A stretch of 64,000 nucleotides of DNA from Winogradskyella vidalii (GCF_013403955.1 NZ_JABFDG010000001.1:868001-932000); one strand, 5' to 3'; shown: positions 1-11,952, counted from the stretch's first letter. Translations and numbers: made by a program. The notes: generated by a model from the letters alone, not told the origin.

Positions 1-335
1 AGTCTCAAATCTCTAGAGGTATGGTGATCTGTAAGCCAGGTTCTGTAACACCACATGCTAAATTTAAAGCAGAGGTTTACATCCTTAAGAAAGAAGAAGG
101 TGGTCGTCATACACCATTCCATAATAACTACCGTCCACAGTTTTACGTTCGTACAACTGACGTAACAGGAAACATTGCACTTCCTGATGGAGTTGAAATG
201 GTAATGCCTGGTGATAACTTAACAATTACAGTTGAGTTGATTAACACAATTGCAATGAACGTAGGTTTACGTTTCGCTATCCGTGAAGGTGGTAGAACAG
301 TTGGTGCTGGTCAGGTTACTGAAATTCTAGACTAA
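1..335 (+). CDS. tuf: Elongation factor Tu, C-terminal part (left edge)
   Basis: This is the 3' end of the gene for EF-Tu, the GTPase that delivers aminoacyl-tRNA to the ribosome. The frame is open from the window edge (codons in phase with position 3), so the start and GTPase domain lie outside. About 110 residues of domain 3 remain, with the family's [30 protein letters not shown] and C-terminal [10 protein letters not shown] motifs. Its place before tRNA-Trp, secE and nusG is the usual Bacteroidota order. The truncation is an edge effect, not a mutation. Confidence 0.97.
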   Translation, partial: SQISRGMVICKPGSVTPHAKFKAEVYILKKEEGGRHTPFHNNYRPQFYVRTTDVTGNIALPDGVEMVMPGDNLTITVELINTIAMNVGLRFAIREGGRTVGAGQVTEILD

Positions 336-360
336 TAACATTATAGTTAAATAGTTAATT

Positions 361-397
361 AAGGTGTCTCGATAGTTCGGGACGCCTTGATTATTAT
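361..397 (+). terminator. Terminator after tuf
   Basis: An 11-bp stem (361-371 with 378-388, two G-T wobbles) and a 6-nt loop are followed by the T-rich GATTATTATTTA. It lies 25 bases after the tuf stop and just before tRNA-Trp. It probably ends most tuf transcripts, with read-through into the tRNA and secE. Confidence 0.75.
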
Positions 398-399
398 TT

Positions 400-472
400 A
401 CGGGTTTAGCTCAGTTGGTAGAGCACTGGTCTCCAAAACCAGGTGTCGTGAGTTCGAGTCTCTCAACCCGTG
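400..472 (+). tRNA. tRNA-Trp (anticodon CCA)
   Basis: The sequence folds as a standard 73-nt tRNA. The acceptor stem ACGGGTT (400-406) pairs with AACCCGT (465-471) and the discriminator is G472. The D arm is present, the anticodon stem is CTGGT/ACCAG with CCA at 433-435, and the T arm contains GTTCGAGTC. The CCA anticodon decodes UGG (tryptophan). The 3' CCA tail is not encoded. A tRNA-Trp between tuf and secE is conserved in this phylum. Confidence 0.97.
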
Positions 473-581
473 CAAATAATAAATCGAAAAAAGAGGCTTA
501 TCTAAAGCTTTTAGGAAGTGTCTTAAGTCGATAAAATATAAAGTGGATTGTTTTATAATCCTTAATTAAAGAAAATATCAA

Positions 582-776
582 ATGGCTGGATTAGTAACCT
601 ATATAAAAGAATCGTTTGAAGAGTTAAAGAATAATGTGTCATGGACACCATGGCCAGAAGCTCAAAGATTAACGATAATTGTAGCTGTGTTTTCAATTAT
701 TTTTTCCTTAGCTATTTGGGGAGTTGATACTGCTTTTAGTAGAGCCGTAAAGACTTATTTTGAAATAATACACTAA
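582..776 (+). CDS. secE: Preprotein translocase subunit SecE
   Basis: The 64-residue product is the short, single-span form of SecE, which clamps SecY in the inner-membrane Sec translocon. The N-terminal amphipathic helix (about residues 5-20, YIKESFEELKNNVSW) and the conserved TPWPEAQR motif precede one hydrophobic segment (about 31-52). Most bacterial short SecE proteins are this size. It lies 18 bases before nusG, the classic secE-nusG pairing, and is probably transcribed with the ribosomal protein genes downstream. Confidence 0.95.
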   Translation: MAGLVTYIKESFEELKNNVSWTPWPEAQRLTIIVAVFSIIFSLAIWGVDTAFSRAVKTYFEIIH

Positions 777-794
777 TAAATATACAAGTTGAAG

Positions 795-1340
795 ATGTCT
801 GATAAAAAATGGTATGTTGTTAGAGCGGTTAGCGGTCAAGAAAATAAAATTAAATCTTATATAGAAAGTGAAATTTCAAGATTAGGATTAGAAGATTATG
901 TTGATCAGGTTTTAGTACCAACCGAAAAAGTTATTCAAATCCGTAACGGAAAGAAAATCAATAAAGAAAAAGTTTACTTTCCAGGTTATATTATGGTTCA
1001 AGCCAACTTAAGTGGCGAAATTCCTCACATTATTAAATCGATTACAAATGTTATCGGTTTTCTAGGGGAAACAAAAGGAGGTGATCCTGTGCCTTTAAGA
1101 CAGTCAGAAGTAAATAGAATGTTAGGTAAAGTAGATGAATTATCTGTAGATGCCGATGCTAATGTTGCTATTCCATTTACTAAAGGGGAAACTGTAAAAG
1201 TTATCGATGGTCCTTTCAATGGTTTTGATGGAACGATCGAAAAAATTAATGAAGAAAAGCGTAAGCTTGAAGTAATGGTTAAGATTTTTGGAAGAAAAAC
1301 ACCATTAGAGTTAAGTTATATGCAAGTAGAAAAAGTTTAA
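795..1340 (+). CDS. nusG: Transcription termination/antitermination protein NusG
   Basis: NusG binds RNA polymerase and links it to Rho or the leading ribosome. The N-terminal NGN domain begins WYVVRAVSGQENKI (about residues 5-18) and contains VYFPGYIMV. The C-terminal KOW domain carries VKVIDGPFNGFDG near residue 140, giving 181 residues, a normal length. I chose ATG at 795 over the in-frame TTG two codons earlier because family members start M(S/A)xxKWYVV. It is cotranscribed with secE and probably rplK. Confidence 0.96.
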   Translation: MSDKKWYVVRAVSGQENKIKSYIESEISRLGLEDYVDQVLVPTEKVIQIRNGKKINKEKVYFPGYIMVQANLSGEIPHIIKSITNVIGFLGETKGGDPVPLRQSEVNRMLGKVDELSVDADANVAIPFTKGETVKVIDGPFNGFDGTIEKINEEKRKLEVMVKIFGRKTPLELSYMQVEKV

Positions 1341-1406
1341 TAATTGTTACATAAAGAGCGTTTTATCTATGCTTCCAATATAGATAATCGTAATAAACAT
1401 TAAGAA

Positions 1407-1847
1407 ATGGCAAAAGAAATAGACAAAGTAGTTAAGCTACAAGTTCGGGGAGGTGCTGCGAATCCATCGCCACCGGTAGGACCCGCTTTAGGTGCCGCTG
1501 GAGTTAACATCATGGAGTTCTGTAAGCAATTTAATGCTAGAACTCAAGATAAAGCAGGTAAAGTTTTACCTGTTGCGATCTCTGTTTACAAAGATAAATC
1601 ATTTGATTTTGTAATCAAGACGCCACCAGCTGCAGTACAATTATTAGAAGCGGCCAAACTAAAGAAAGGATCAGGAGAACCAAACCGACGTAAAGTAGCA
1701 AAAGTAACTTGGGATCAAGTGAAAGCAATTGCAGAAGATAAAATGGCAGATTTAAATGCCTTTGAAATTGGATCAGCTATGAAAATGGTAGCTGGTACTG
1801 CAAGATCGATGGGTATCACTGTTAAAGGAGGAGAAGCTCCAAACTAA
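1407..1847 (+). CDS. rplK: 50S ribosomal protein L11
   Basis: L11 forms the GTPase-associated centre of the large subunit together with 23S rRNA helices 43-44. The 146-residue product has the proline-rich N-terminal domain ([18 protein letters not shown]) that thiostrepton-class drugs contact, and the RNA-binding C-terminal domain ending [13 protein letters not shown]. Length and start ([13 protein letters not shown]) match the family. It is followed 11 bases later by rplA, as in the bacterial L11 operon. A weak ATCTAT/ATAGAT hairpin lies in the gap after nusG; I cannot assign it a role. Confidence 0.97.
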   Translation: MAKEIDKVVKLQVRGGAANPSPPVGPALGAAGVNIMEFCKQFNARTQDKAGKVLPVAISVYKDKSFDFVIKTPPAAVQLLEAAKLKKGSGEPNRRKVAKVTWDQVKAIAEDKMADLNAFEIGSAMKMVAGTARSMGITVKGGEAPN

Positions 1848-1858
1848 ATTTTTTAGAA

Positions 1859-2548
1859 ATGGCAAGATTAACAAAGAAGAAAAAAGAAGCACAAGCAAAG
1901 GTAGATAAGAATAAAATTTACTCTTTAGAAGAAGCTTCAACATTACTAAAAGAAATTACTTATACAAAGTTTGATGCTTCTATCGATTTAGCAATCAGAT
2001 TGGGTGTAGATCCACGTAAAGCCAATCAAATGGTTCGTGGGGTAGTTTCGTTACCACACGGTACAGGTAAAGACATGAAGGTTCTTGCGCTTGTAACTCC
2101 AGACAAAGAAGCAGAGGCTAAAGAAGCTGGTGCTGATTATGTTGGGTTAGATGAATACTTACAAAAAATTAAAGATGGTTGGACAGATGTTGACGTTATC
2201 GTTACTATGCCAAGCATTATGGGTAAGTTAGGACCATTAGGTAGAGTATTAGGACCAAGAGGTCTTATGCCAAACCCTAAGACAGGTACAGTAACTATGG
2301 ATGTAGCTAAAGCAGTTGCAGAAGTAAAAGCTGGTAAAATAGATTTTAAAGTAGATAAAACAGGTATCGTACATGCACCAATAGGTAAAGCATCATTTGA
2401 TACTGATAAAATTATTGGTAACGCCCAAGAATTATTATCTACAATTATGAAGTTAAAGCCAACTGCTTCAAAAGGAACTTATGTAAAGAGCATTTATATG
2501 TCTAGTACAATGAGTCCAAGTATAGCAATTGACACAAAAATAGGATAG
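1859..2548 (+). CDS. rplA: 50S ribosomal protein L1
   Basis: L1 forms the mobile L1 stalk next to the ribosomal E site and in many bacteria represses its own operon. At 229 residues it is of ordinary length. It shows [12 protein letters not shown], the [20 protein letters not shown] signature (about residues 124-143) and the [16 protein letters not shown] strand. It sits in order between rplK and rplJ with only 19 bases to the next gene. The sequence does not clearly show a mimic of the 23S rRNA target for autoregulation. Confidence 0.97.
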   Translation: MARLTKKKKEAQAKVDKNKIYSLEEASTLLKEITYTKFDASIDLAIRLGVDPRKANQMVRGVVSLPHGTGKDMKVLALVTPDKEAEAKEAGADYVGLDEYLQKIKDGWTDVDVIVTMPSIMGKLGPLGRVLGPRGLMPNPKTGTVTMDVAKAVAEVKAGKIDFKVDKTGIVHAPIGKASFDTDKIIGNAQELLSTIMKLKPTASKGTYVKSIYMSSTMSPSIAIDTKIG

Positions 2549-2567
2549 TAGTTAAACTTAGAACATT

Positions 2568-3089
2568 ATGACAAGAGAAGAAAAATCCCAAGTAATTGAA
2601 GAGTTGACTGCTCAGTTAGCAGATAATACAAATATCTACTTAACAGATATTTCTGGATTAGACGCAGCAACAACTTCAAATTTAAGAAGAGCATGTTTCA
2701 AATCTAACATTAAGTTAGCAGTTGTAAAAAATACGCTTTTAGAGAAGGCAATGGAAGCATCGGAAAAAGAATTCGGTGAATTACCTACAACTTTAAAAGG
2801 CAATACATCTGTAATGTATTCTGAAACAGGCAACGGGCCAGCAAAAGTAATTAAAGAATTCCGTAAAAAATCTGAAAAGCCTTTATTAAAAGGAGCTTTC
2901 ATTGAGGAGTCTATTTACATTGGTGACGATTTACTAGATACTTTAGTAGAAATTAAGTCTAGAGAAGAACTTATTGGCGAAATAGTAGGCTTATTACAGT
3001 CTCCTGCTAAAAACGTTATCTCAGCACTTAAATCTAGTGGAGGTACCATCGCAGGTATCGTTAAAACATTATCTGAAAGAGAAGGATAA
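2568..3089 (+). CDS. rplJ: 50S ribosomal protein L10
   Basis: L10 anchors the L7/L12 dimers to the ribosome at the base of the stalk. The 173-residue protein has the N-terminal rRNA-binding domain (TREEKSQVIEELTAQL, then LRRACFKSNIKLAVVKNTLLEKA) and a C-terminal helix that would carry the L12 dimers (about residues 135-170). It precedes rplL by 60 bases. In other bacteria L10-L12 binds its own mRNA leader; here only 19 bases separate it from rplA, so any such site would have to lie inside rplA. Confidence 0.96.
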   Translation: MTREEKSQVIEELTAQLADNTNIYLTDISGLDAATTSNLRRACFKSNIKLAVVKNTLLEKAMEASEKEFGELPTTLKGNTSVMYSETGNGPAKVIKEFRKKSEKPLLKGAFIEESIYIGDDLLDTLVEIKSREELIGEIVGLLQSPAKNVISALKSSGGTIAGIVKTLSEREG

Positions 3090-3149
3090 TCGTAATTTAT
3101 TACACAATAGAAAATTATATTATAACACACATTATTAAACAATAGAAAA

Positions 3150-3524
3150 ATGGCAGATTTAAAAGATTTCGCAGAACAATTAGTTAACTTAACAGTAAAA
3201 GAAGTTAATGAATTAGCAACAATATTAAAAGATGAGTATGGTATCGAGCCTGCTGCTGCTGCAGTTGCAGTTGCTGCTGGTGGTGCTGGAGGTGGCGAAG
3301 CTGCTGAAGAGCAAACTGAATTTGATGTTATCTTAAAAGCAGCAGGTGCTTCTAAGTTAGCTGTAGTAAAATTAGTTAAAGAATTAACTGGTTTAGGTTT
3401 AAAAGATGCTAAAGGTTTAGTTGATGACGCGCCAAGCCCAATTAAGGAAGGTGTAACAAAAGACGAAGCAGAAGCTTTAAAAGCTCAGTTAGAAGAAGCA
3501 GGAGCTGAAGTTGAGCTTAAGTAA
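3150..3524 (+). CDS. rplL: 50S ribosomal protein L7/L12
   Basis: L7/L12 is the multi-copy stalk protein that recruits the translational GTPases. The 124 residues contain the N-terminal dimerisation helices ([19 protein letters not shown]), an alanine/glycine hinge (about residues 36-53, rich in [13 protein letters not shown]) and the C-terminal factor-binding domain with [20 protein letters not shown]. Length and architecture are standard. A strong hairpin follows (3547-3597), which would let the cell make more L7/L12 than RNA polymerase from one transcription unit. Confidence 0.97.
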   Translation: MADLKDFAEQLVNLTVKEVNELATILKDEYGIEPAAAAVAVAAGGAGGGEAAEEQTEFDVILKAAGASKLAVVKLVKELTGLGLKDAKGLVDDAPSPIKEGVTKDEAEALKAQLEEAGAEVELK

Positions 3525-3546
3525 GCTTAATTCATCTACAATACAA

Positions 3547-3597
3547 GGTTTAGGTTTGTCCCGCAATTTTTTTGCGGGATAAGACCTAAACCCTTTT
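3547..3597 (+). terminator. Two-tier hairpin between rplL and rpoB, likely attenuator
   Basis: An outer stem GGTTTAGGT/ACCTAAACC (3547-3555 with 3584-3592) encloses an inner stem CCCGCAA/TTGCGGG, and CTTTT follows. rpoB starts 59 bases later with no convincing new -7 element seen. Partial termination here would match the known rplL-rpoB attenuation of other bacteria; that role is inferred. Confidence 0.75.
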
Positions 3598-3655
3598 GTG
3601 TATATAAACGTTATATACATATTTTAGTTTTTATTTAATAAAATCTCGTTCATCA

Positions 3656-6600
3656 ATGTTAGTAAAAAAGGCTGAAAGAATTAATTTCTCTTCTATTGTA
3701 AATAGAACAGATTACCCAGACTTTTTGGATATCCAAATAAAATCTTTCCAAGATTTTTTCCAATTAGAAACAAAATCAGAAGAAAGAGGTACTGAAGGGT
3801 TATACAATACCTTCATGGAAAACTTCCCAATTACAGATACTCGTAATCAATTCGTACTAGAATTTTTAGATTACTTTATTGACCCTCCAAGATATTCTAT
3901 TGAAGAATGTATCGAAAGAGGTTTAACCTATAGTGTGCCTTTAAAAGCAAGATTGAAATTATACTGTACGGATCCAGAACATGAGGATTTCGAAACAATA
4001 GTTCAAGACGTATATTTAGGTACCATCCCTTATATGACACCAAGTGGTACATTTTGTATTAATGGTGCAGAACGTGTAGTAGTTTCTCAATTACACAGAT
4101 CACCAGGTGTATTCTTTAGCCAGTCTTTCCATGCTAATGGAACCAAATTATATTCAGCAAGAGTTATTCCTTTTAAAGGCTCTTGGATAGAATTTGCTAC
4201 AGACATTAACAGTGTTATGTATGCTTACATTGATCGAAAGAAAAAATTACCAGTTACAACTTTGTTCAGAGCTATCGGTTTTGAACGTGATAAAGATATT
4301 TTAGAGATTTTTGACCTTGCAGAAGAAGTAAAGGTTTCTAAATCTGGATTAAAGAAAGTTATCGGTCGTAAATTAGCGGCTCGTGTATTGAATACATGGC
4401 ACGAAGATTTCGTTGATGAAGATACCGGTGAAGTGGTATCTATTGAGCGTAACGAAATTGTATTAGATCGTGATACCGAAATAGACAAAGATAATATTGA
4501 AGAAATTCTTGAAGCAGAAGTAAAAACGATTCTTTTACACAAAGAAAGCGCGCAACAAGGAGATTACGCAATTATTCATAATACCTTACAGAAAGATCCA
4601 ACAAACTCTGAAAAAGAAGCTGTTGAGCATATCTACCGTCAATTACGTAATGCTGAGCCGCCAGATGAGGAAACAGCGCGTGGTATTATAGACAAATTAT
4701 TCTTTTCTGACCAACGTTACTCTTTAGGTGAAGTAGGTCGTTATAGAATGAATAAAAAATTACAGTTAGATATCGGAATGGATAAGCAAGTGCTTACCAA
4801 AGAAGATATCATAACGATTATAAAATATTTAATTGAGCTTATCAATTCTAAAGCAGAGATTGATGATATTGATCACTTATCTAACCGTCGTGTACGTACC
4901 GTAGGTGAGCAACTATCGTCTCAGTTTGGTGTTGGTTTAGCACGTATGGCACGTACCATTCGTGAGCGTATGAACGTTCGTGATAACGAGGTCTTTACAC
5001 CTATCGATTTAATTAATGCAAAGACTTTATCGTCTGTAATTAATTCTTTCTTTGGAACCAACCAGTTATCTCAATTTATGGATCAAACGAATCCTTTGGC
5101 AGAGATTACGCACAAGCGTCGTCTTTCGGCATTAGGACCAGGTGGTTTATCAAGAGAAAGAGCAGGTTTCGAAGTACGTGATGTTCACTATACACACTAC
5201 GGACGTTTATGTCCTATTGAAACACCAGAAGGACCAAACATTGGTTTAATTTCTTCTTTATCGTGTTATGCTAAAGTGAATGCTATGGGCTTCATTGAAA
5301 CGCCTTACCGTAAAGTTGAAGAAGGTGTTGTTGATATTAAAAATACACCAACTTATCTTAGTGCTGAAGAGGAAGAAGATATGTTAATCGCTCAAGCGAC
5401 TATCAATGTTGATGATGATGGGAAAATATTAGCAGATAAAATTATCTCTCGTCAAGAAGGTGATTTCCCTGTTATTGACCCTGTAAATGTTAATTATACA
5501 GATGTTGCTCCTAACCAAATTGCATCGATTTCGGCGTCGTTAATTCCATTCTTAGAACATGATGATGCCAACCGTGCATTAATGGGATCTAACATGATGC
5601 GTCAGGCCGTACCATTATTACGCCCTGAAGCTCCTATTGTTGGAACTGGTTTAGAACGTCAAGTAGCTTCAGATTCTAGAGTATTAATAAATGCTGAAGG
5701 TGCTGGTACTGTTGAGTATGTAGATGCTCAAAAAATTACAATTAGATATGAACGTACTGAAGAAGCAGCCATGGTTAGCTTTGATAGTGATACTAAAACA
5801 TATCCTTTAGTAAAATTCAGAAAAACAAACCAAGGAACATCAATCAACTTAAAGCCAATCGTAGAGAAAGGTGATAAAGTAGCAAAAGGACAAGTACTTT
5901 GTGAGGGTTATGCAACTGAAAATGGTGAATTAGCACTTGGTAGAAATATGAAAGTAGCCTTTATGCCTTGGAAAGGGTATAACTTTGAGGATGCGATTGT
6001 AATTTCTGAAAAAGTAGTTAGAGAAGATGTATTTACATCGATTCATATTGATGAATATTCATTAGAAGTTAGAGATACTAAGTTAGGTAACGAAGAGTTA
6101 ACTAATGATATTCCTAATGTATCTGAAGAGGCGACTAAAGATTTAGATGAAAATGGTATGATTCGCATTGGTGCTGAAATCAAACCAGGAGATATCTTAA
6201 TCGGTAAGATTACACCAAAAGGTGAATCTGATCCTACGCCAGAAGAAAAATTACTTAGAGCAATCTTTGGAGATAAAGCAGGTGACGTAAAAGACGCCTC
6301 TTTAAAAGCATCTCCATCTTTAAATGGTGTAGTAATTGATAAGAAATTATTTGCAAGAGCCGTAAAAGATAAGCGTAAGAGAGCACAAGATAAAGAAGAT
6401 ATCGAAAAGCTAGAAGATGCTTACGATAACAGATTTGATGATCTTAAAAATGTAGTTGTTGAAAAATTATTCAACATCGTTAATGGTAAAACCGCTCAAG
6501 GTATTTATAACGATTTAGGAGAAGAAATTATTCCTAAGGGTAAAAAATATACCTTAAAGATGTTAAACGCTGTAGATGATTATACACATTTAACTTCAGG

Positions 6601-7468
6601 AAAATGGACTACTGATGATCATACAAATGAAATGGTTGCCGATTTAATCCATAACTATAAGATTAAAGAAAATGACCTTCAAGGGTCTTTAAGACGCGAG
6701 AAATTTACCATTTCTGTTGGAGATGAATTACCAGCAGGTATTATCAAATTAGCTAAAGTTTATATCGCTAAAAAGCGTAAACTTAAAGTAGGTGATAAGA
6801 TGGCAGGTCGTCACGGTAACAAAGGTATTGTTGCACGTATCGTTCGTCAAGAAGATATGCCGTTCTTAGAAGATGGAACGCCTGTTGATATTGTATTAAA
6901 TCCACTTGGTGTACCATCTCGTATGAACATTGGTCAGATTTATGAAACCGTTTTAGGTTGGGCAGGTAAAGATTTAGGTAAAAAGTATGCAACGCCAATT
7001 TTTGATGGTGCGACTTTAGATCAAATTAATGCTTACACTGATGAAGCTGGTATTCCAAGATTTGGTCATACTTATTTATATGATGGTGGAACAGGAGATC
7101 GTTTTGATCAACCAGCAACTGTTGGTGTGATTTATATGATTAAGCTTGGTCACATGATTGATGATAAAATGCACGCACGTTCTATAGGACCATACTCATT
7201 AATTACGCAACAACCATTAGGTGGTAAAGCACAATTTGGTGGACAACGTTTTGGTGAAATGGAAGTATGGGCACTTGAGGCTTATGGCGCATCAAGTACA
7301 CTACGTGAGATCTTAACTGTAAAATCAGATGATGTTATTGGTAGAGCAAAAACTTACGAAGCTATCGTTAAGGGTGAGCCAATGCCAGAACCAGGACTTC
7401 CAGAATCGTTCAACGTACTTATGCACGAATTGAAAGGTTTAGGATTGGATATTAGATTAGAAGAATAA
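3656..7468 (+). CDS. rpoB: DNA-directed RNA polymerase subunit beta
   Basis: This is the beta subunit, which forms one side of the RNA polymerase cleft with part of the active site and the rifampicin pocket. The 1270-residue product begins [18 protein letters not shown], as flavobacterial RpoB does. The rifampicin cluster (about residues 466-500) reads [20 protein letters not shown] then [12 protein letters not shown]; the Q, D, H, R and S positions linked to resistance look wild type. Further on are GRHGNKGIV and the C-terminal [20 protein letters not shown]. It is followed 81 bases later by rpoC. Confidence 0.98.
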   Translation: MLVKKAERINFSSIVNRTDYPDFLDIQIKSFQDFFQLETKSEERGTEGLYNTFMENFPITDTRNQFVLEFLDYFIDPPRYSIEECIERGLTYSVPLKARLKLYCTDPEHEDFETIVQDVYLGTIPYMTPSGTFCINGAERVVVSQLHRSPGVFFSQSFHANGTKLYSARVIPFKGSWIEFATDINSVMYAYIDRKKKLPVTTLFRAIGFERDKDILEIFDLAEEVKVSKSGLKKVIGRKLAARVLNTWHEDFVDEDTGEVVSIERNEIVLDRDTEIDKDNIEEILEAEVKTILLHKESAQQGDYAIIHNTLQKDPTNSEKEAVEHIYRQLRNAEPPDEETARGIIDKLFFSDQRYSLGEVGRYRMNKKLQLDIGMDKQVLTKEDIITIIKYLIELINSKAEIDDIDHLSNRRVRTVGEQLSSQFGVGLARMARTIRERMNVRDNEVFTPIDLINAKTLSSVINSFFGTNQLSQFMDQTNPLAEITHKRRLSALGPGGLSRERAGFEVRDVHYTHYGRLCPIETPEGPNIGLISSLSCYAKVNAMGFIETPYRKVEEGVVDIKNTPTYLSAEEEEDMLIAQATINVDDDGKILADKIISRQEGDFPVIDPVNVNYTDVAPNQIASISASLIPFLEHDDANRALMGSNMMRQAVPLLRPEAPIVGTGLERQVASDSRVLINAEGAGTVEYVDAQKITIRYERTEEAAMVSFDSDTKTYPLVKFRKTNQGTSINLKPIVEKGDKVAKGQVLCEGYATENGELALGRNMKVAFMPWKGYNFEDAIVISEKVVREDVFTSIHIDEYSLEVRDTKLGNEELTNDIPNVSEEATKDLDENGMIRIGAEIKPGDILIGKITPKGESDPTPEEKLLRAIFGDKAGDVKDASLKASPSLNGVVIDKKLFARAVKDKRKRAQDKEDIEKLEDAYDNRFDDLKNVVVEKLFNIVNGKTAQGIYNDLGEEIIPKGKKYTLKMLNAVDDYTHLTSGKWTTDDHTNEMVADLIHNYKIKENDLQGSLRREKFTISVGDELPAGIIKLAKVYIAKKRKLKVGDKMAGRHGNKGIVARIVRQEDMPFLEDGTPVDIVLNPLGVPSRMNIGQIYETVLGWAGKDLGKKYATPIFDGATLDQINAYTDEAGIPRFGHTYLYDGGTGDRFDQPATVGVIYMIKLGHMIDDKMHARSIGPYSLITQQPLGGKAQFGGQRFGEMEVWALEAYGASSTLREILTVKSDDVIGRAKTYEAIVKGEPMPEPGLPESFNVLMHELKGLGLDIRLEE

Positions 7469-7480
7469 ATTTATAGTTGA

Positions 7481-7535
7481 CAGTCTCAGTTTACAGTAGG
7501 CAGATATTGCTAACTGAAAACTGCGACTGCGACTG
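7481..7535 (+). repeat. Imperfect inverted repeat between rpoB and rpoC
   Basis: CAGT-rich sequence at 7481-7503 is an approximate reverse complement of the CTG/GACTG-rich sequence at 7514-7535, giving a long imperfect hairpin around a short loop. No T-tract follows, so it is not an intrinsic terminator. It could affect mRNA processing or be a REP-like remnant. I know of similar ACTG-type repeats in flavobacterial gaps, but that is recollection. Confidence 0.5.
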
Positions 7536-7549
7536 AATACTATAAAGAA

Positions 7550-10500
7550 ATGGCAAGAAAACAAGATAAGAATACAGTACAGAAATTTAATAAAATTTCT
7601 ATTGGTTTAGCATCGCCTGAGTCTGTTTTAGCAGCATCTCGTGGAGAGGTATTAAAGCCAGAAACTATTAATTATCGAACTCACAAACCAGAAAGAGATG
7701 GTTTGTTCTGTGAGCGTATTTTTGGTCCTGTAAAGGATTTTGAATGTGCTTGTGGTAAATATAAAAGAATACGTTACAAAGGCATCGTATGTGACCGTTG
7801 TGGTGTTGAAGTAACAGAAAAGAAAGTACGTAGAGATCGTGTAGGACACATTAACCTTGTTGTCCCAGTTGCACATATCTGGTATTTCCGTTCGTTACCA
7901 AATAAAATAGGTTACCTTCTTGGATTACCATCTAAGAAATTAGATATGATTATCTATTATGAGCGTTATGTGGTTATTCAGCCAGGTATCGCTATGAATG
8001 CTGAAGGTGAACCAATTCAGAAAATGGATTTCTTAACGGAAGAAGAATATTTAAATATTCTTGAAACAATTCCTCAAGAAAATCAATATTTAGATGATAC
8101 AGACCCTAACAAATTCATCGCTAAGATGGGTGCTGAGTGTCTTATTGATTTATTAGCTAGAATTGATTTAGATCAATTGTCTTACGATTTAAGACATAAA
8201 GCTAATAACGAAACGTCTAAGCAACGTAAAACTGAAGCGTTAAAACGTTTACAAGTTGTAGAAGCGTTTAGAGATTCAAATGAAAATAGAGAGAACAGAC
8301 CAGAATGGATGATCATGAAGGCTGTTCCTGTAATACCACCAGAATTAAGACCTTTAGTGCCTTTAGATGGTGGCCGTTTTGCAACTTCAGATTTAAATGA
8401 TCTTTACCGTCGTGTAATTATTCGTAACAACCGTCTTAAGAGACTTGTTGAGATTAAAGCACCAGAAGTGATTTTACGTAATGAAAAACGTATGTTACAA
8501 GAATCAGTAGATTCATTATTTGACAACACACGTAAATCATCGGCAGTAAAAACAGATTCTAACCGACCGTTAAAATCATTATCAGATTCACTTAAAGGTA
8601 AGCAAGGACGTTTCCGTCAAAACTTACTTGGTAAGCGTGTAGATTATTCAGCACGTTCTGTAATTGTTGTTGGACCAGAATTAAAATTATTCGAATGTGG
8701 ATTGCCAAAAGGAATGGCAGCTGAGCTTTACAAGCCTTTTATTATTAGAAAATTAATAGAAAGAGGAATTGTTAAGACTGTAAAATCTGCAAAGAAAATT
8801 ATAGATAGAAAAGAGCCTGTTGTTTGGGATATCTTAGAAAATGTTTTAAAAGGACATCCGGTATTATTAAACCGTGCGCCTACGCTTCACAGACTAGGTA
8901 TTCAAGCTTTTCAACCTAAACTTATCGAAGGTAAAGCAATTCAGTTACACCCATTAGTGTGTACAGCATTTAACGCCGATTTTGATGGTGACCAGATGGC
9001 GGTGCATTTACCGTTAGGACCAGAAGCTATTCTAGAAGCGCAAATGTTAATGTTAGCATCTCATAATATTTTGAACCCTGCCAATGGTTCGCCAGTAACT
9101 GTACCTTCTCAGGATATGGTACTTGGTTTATATTATATGACTAAATTGCGTAAAACTGATGAGAATTTTACGGTTAAAGGTCAAGGCTTAACATTCTATT
9201 CTCCAGATGAAGTTACTATTGCTTACAACGAAAAACGTGTGGACTTAAACGCGGGAATCAAAGTAAGAACAATTGACTTTAATGATGAGGGAGAGCTTAC
9301 GCAACAAATTATAGAAACTACTGTTGGTCGTGTACTTTTCAACGAAAAAGTACCTGAAGCAGCAGGTTATATAAACGAAGTTTTAACTAAAAAATCATTA
9401 AGAGAAATTATTCACGGTATTCTTAAGAAGACTAGTGTGCCAGAAACGGCAGATTTCCTTGATGAAATTAAAACATTAGGATACAAGTTTGCATTCCAAG
9501 GTGGATTATCATTTAGTTTAGGTGATATTATTATTCCACAAGAAAAGCAATCAATGATTGACGGTGCGAACAAGCAGGTTGATGGTATTATGGGTAACTA
9601 TAATATGGGACTTATTACTAACAACGAACGTTATAATCAGGTTATTGATATTTGGACCTCTACCAATGCTGAATTGACTGAATTGTCAATGAAACGTATT
9701 CGAGAAGACCAACAAGGATTTAACTCGGTGTTTATGATGCTTGATTCTGGTGCAAGGGGTTCTAAAGAACAAATTCGTCAGTTAACCGGTATGCGTGGAT
9801 TAATGGCTAAGCCTAAAAAATCTAATGCTGGTGGCGGTGAAATTATTGAAAATCCAATTCTTTCTAACTTTAAAGAAGGACTTTCAATTTTAGAATACTT
9901 TATCTCAACACACGGTGCACGTAAAGGTCTTGCCGATACGGCTCTTAAAACTGCCGATGCAGGTTATTTAACGCGTCGTTTAGTAGATGTATCTCAAGAT
10001 GTAATCGTTTATGAAGAAGATTGTGGTACATTAAGAGGAATCGAAGTTTCTGCTCTTAAGAAAAACGAAGAAATCGTTGAAACTTTAGAAGGTAGAATCG
10101 TTGGTAGAACATCGCTTAATGATGTTTATGATCCATTAACAGAAGAATTATTAGTTGAAGCTGGTGGGCATATCGATGATATTATCGCTAAAAAAATCGG
10201 TAACACACCATTAGATTCAATCGAGGTGCGTTCGCCATTATCTTGTGAAGCAAAGAAGGGTATCTGTGTTAAATGTTACGGACGTAATCTTGCTACTGGT
10301 AAAATGGTACAACGAGGTGAAGCTGTTGGTGTTGTTGCGGCACAGTCAATTGGTGAACCAGGTACACAGTTAACCTTACGTACATTCCACGTAGGTGGTA
10401 TTGCAGGTAACATTTCAGAAGATAACAAACTAACAGTTAAGTTTGATGGTATCGCTGAAATTGAAGATTTAAAAACAGTTAAGTCTAAAGATAGTGAAGG

Positions 10501-11851
10501 TAAAGAAGTTGATGTTGTAATTTCTAGAACATCAGAATTGAAATTAGTTGATGCTAAAACAGGTATTGTTTTAAGTACTAATAATATTCCTTATGGTTCA
10601 TTTATTTATGCTAAACCTGGAGATAAAGTTAAGAAAGGTGATGTAATTTGCCAATGGGATCCATATAACGGTGTAATTATTTCAGAATTTGCTGGAAAAG
10701 TGAAGTATGAAAACATCGAACAAGGTATTACTTATCAAGTAGAAATTGATGAACAAACTGGTTTCCAAGAGAAAGTAATTTCAGAATCTAGAAACAAGAA
10801 GTTAATTCCTACGTTATTAATTGAAGATGATAAAGGCGAAACTATTCGTTCTTATAACTTACCAGTTGGTGCCCACATTATGATAGATGATGGTGATGCT
10901 ATTGATATTGGTAAGATCTTAGTTAAGATACCTCGTAAATCGGCTAAAGCTGGTGATATTACAGGTGGTCTTCCTCGTGTAACTGAATTATTTGAAGCAC
11001 GTAACCCTTCTAATCCTGCTGTAGTTAGTGCGATTGATGGTGTGGTTTCATTTGGTAAAATTAAGCGTGGTAACCGTGAGATTATTATCGAATCTAAGTT
11101 AGGAGAAGTTAAGAAATACTTAGTAAAATTATCGAATCAGATTCTTGTTCAAGAAAATGATTACGTTAAAGCGGGTATGCCTTTATCTGATGGATCTATT
11201 ACTCCAAATGATATTCTTAACATTAAAGGCCCTTCTGCAGTACAACAATACTTAGTGAACGAAGTACAAGAAGTATATCGTTTACAAGGGGTGAAGATTA
11301 ATGATAAGCACTTCGAAGTTGTTGTAAGACAGATGATGCGTAAAGTTAGAATTATTGATTCTGGTGATACTATTTTCTTAGAAAATCAATTGGTTCATAA
11401 ATCAGATTTCATTGAAGAAAACGATAAGATTTTCGGTATGAAAGTGGTTGAAGATGCTGGTGATTCTCAAAACTTAAAATCGGGTCAAATTGTAACAGTT
11501 AGAGATTTAAGAGATGAAAACTCTAGTTTACGAAGAGAAGATAAAAATCTTGTAACGGCAAGAGATGCTAGTCCTGCGACAGCAACTCCAATTTTACAAG
11601 GTATTACAAGAGCATCGTTACAGACTAAATCATTTATATCTGCAGCATCGTTCCAAGAAACTACAAAAGTTCTTAACGAAGCCGCTGTAAATGGAAAAGT
11701 TGATTCTCTTGAAGGACTTAAAGAAAATGTAATTGTTGGACATAGAATACCAGCAGGTACAGGTGTTAGAGAATACGAAAACATCATTGTAGGTTCTAAA
11801 CAAGAGTTTAACGAAATGATGAAGGCTAAAGAAGAGATGAATTTTAATTAA
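7550..11851 (+). CDS. rpoC: DNA-directed RNA polymerase subunit beta'
   Basis: The beta' subunit carries the catalytic magnesium. Across 1433 residues I see the N-terminal zinc site (C66, C68, C81, C84), the [14 protein letters not shown] stretch, the catalytic [12 protein letters not shown] (residues 475-486, with D477, D479 and D481 as metal ligands), the trigger-loop region [20 protein letters not shown] and the second zinc site ([16 protein letters not shown]). The C-terminal part, with [15 protein letters not shown] sequence, is complete. It is cotranscribed with rpoB, and a terminator follows at 11953. Confidence 0.98.
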   Translation: MARKQDKNTVQKFNKISIGLASPESVLAASRGEVLKPETINYRTHKPERDGLFCERIFGPVKDFECACGKYKRIRYKGIVCDRCGVEVTEKKVRRDRVGHINLVVPVAHIWYFRSLPNKIGYLLGLPSKKLDMIIYYERYVVIQPGIAMNAEGEPIQKMDFLTEEEYLNILETIPQENQYLDDTDPNKFIAKMGAECLIDLLARIDLDQLSYDLRHKANNETSKQRKTEALKRLQVVEAFRDSNENRENRPEWMIMKAVPVIPPELRPLVPLDGGRFATSDLNDLYRRVIIRNNRLKRLVEIKAPEVILRNEKRMLQESVDSLFDNTRKSSAVKTDSNRPLKSLSDSLKGKQGRFRQNLLGKRVDYSARSVIVVGPELKLFECGLPKGMAAELYKPFIIRKLIERGIVKTVKSAKKIIDRKEPVVWDILENVLKGHPVLLNRAPTLHRLGIQAFQPKLIEGKAIQLHPLVCTAFNADFDGDQMAVHLPLGPEAILEAQMLMLASHNILNPANGSPVTVPSQDMVLGLYYMTKLRKTDENFTVKGQGLTFYSPDEVTIAYNEKRVDLNAGIKVRTIDFNDEGELTQQIIETTVGRVLFNEKVPEAAGYINEVLTKKSLREIIHGILKKTSVPETADFLDEIKTLGYKFAFQGGLSFSLGDIIIPQEKQSMIDGANKQVDGIMGNYNMGLITNNERYNQVIDIWTSTNAELTELSMKRIREDQQGFNSVFMMLDSGARGSKEQIRQLTGMRGLMAKPKKSNAGGGEIIENPILSNFKEGLSILEYFISTHGARKGLADTALKTADAGYLTRRLVDVSQDVIVYEEDCGTLRGIEVSALKKNEEIVETLEGRIVGRTSLNDVYDPLTEELLVEAGGHIDDIIAKKIGNTPLDSIEVRSPLSCEAKKGICVKCYGRNLATGKMVQRGEAVGVVAAQSIGEPGTQLTLRTFHVGGIAGNISEDNKLTVKFDGIAEIEDLKTVKSKDSEGKEVDVVISRTSELKLVDAKTGIVLSTNNIPYGSFIYAKPGDKVKKGDVICQWDPYNGVIISEFAGKVKYENIEQGITYQVEIDEQTGFQEKVISESRNKKLIPTLLIEDDKGETIRSYNLPVGAHIMIDDGDAIDIGKILVKIPRKSAKAGDITGGLPRVTELFEARNPSNPAVVSAIDGVVSFGKIKRGNREIIIESKLGEVKKYLVKLSNQILVQENDYVKAGMPLSDGSITPNDILNIKGPSAVQQYLVNEVQEVYRLQGVKINDKHFEVVVRQMMRKVRIIDSGDTIFLENQLVHKSDFIEENDKIFGMKVVEDAGDSQNLKSGQIVTVRDLRDENSSLRREDKNLVTARDASPATATPILQGITRASLQTKSFISAASFQETTKVLNEAAVNGKVDSLEGLKENVIVGHRIPAGTGVREYENIIVGSKQEFNEMMKAKEEMNFN

Positions 11852-11905
11852 ATGAGACTCAAATTTCATAAGCCGAAGGTATAGTGAAATCTGATATTCA
11901 AATTT

Positions 11906-11933
11906 ATTCTGAACTAGATTCAGAATCTCATTC
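11906..11933. repeat. REP-like palindrome after rpoC
   Basis: ATTCTGAA/TTCAGAAT form an 8-bp stem around CTAGA, followed by CTCATTC. The core CTGAACTAGATTCAG matches CTGAACTTGTTTCAG at 59912-59926 in 13 of 15 positions. I recall sequences of this type as dispersed intergenic repeats in Flavobacteriaceae. No coding role is evident. Confidence 0.5.
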
Positions 11934-11952
11934 TTAAGTATAAATAAAAGCG

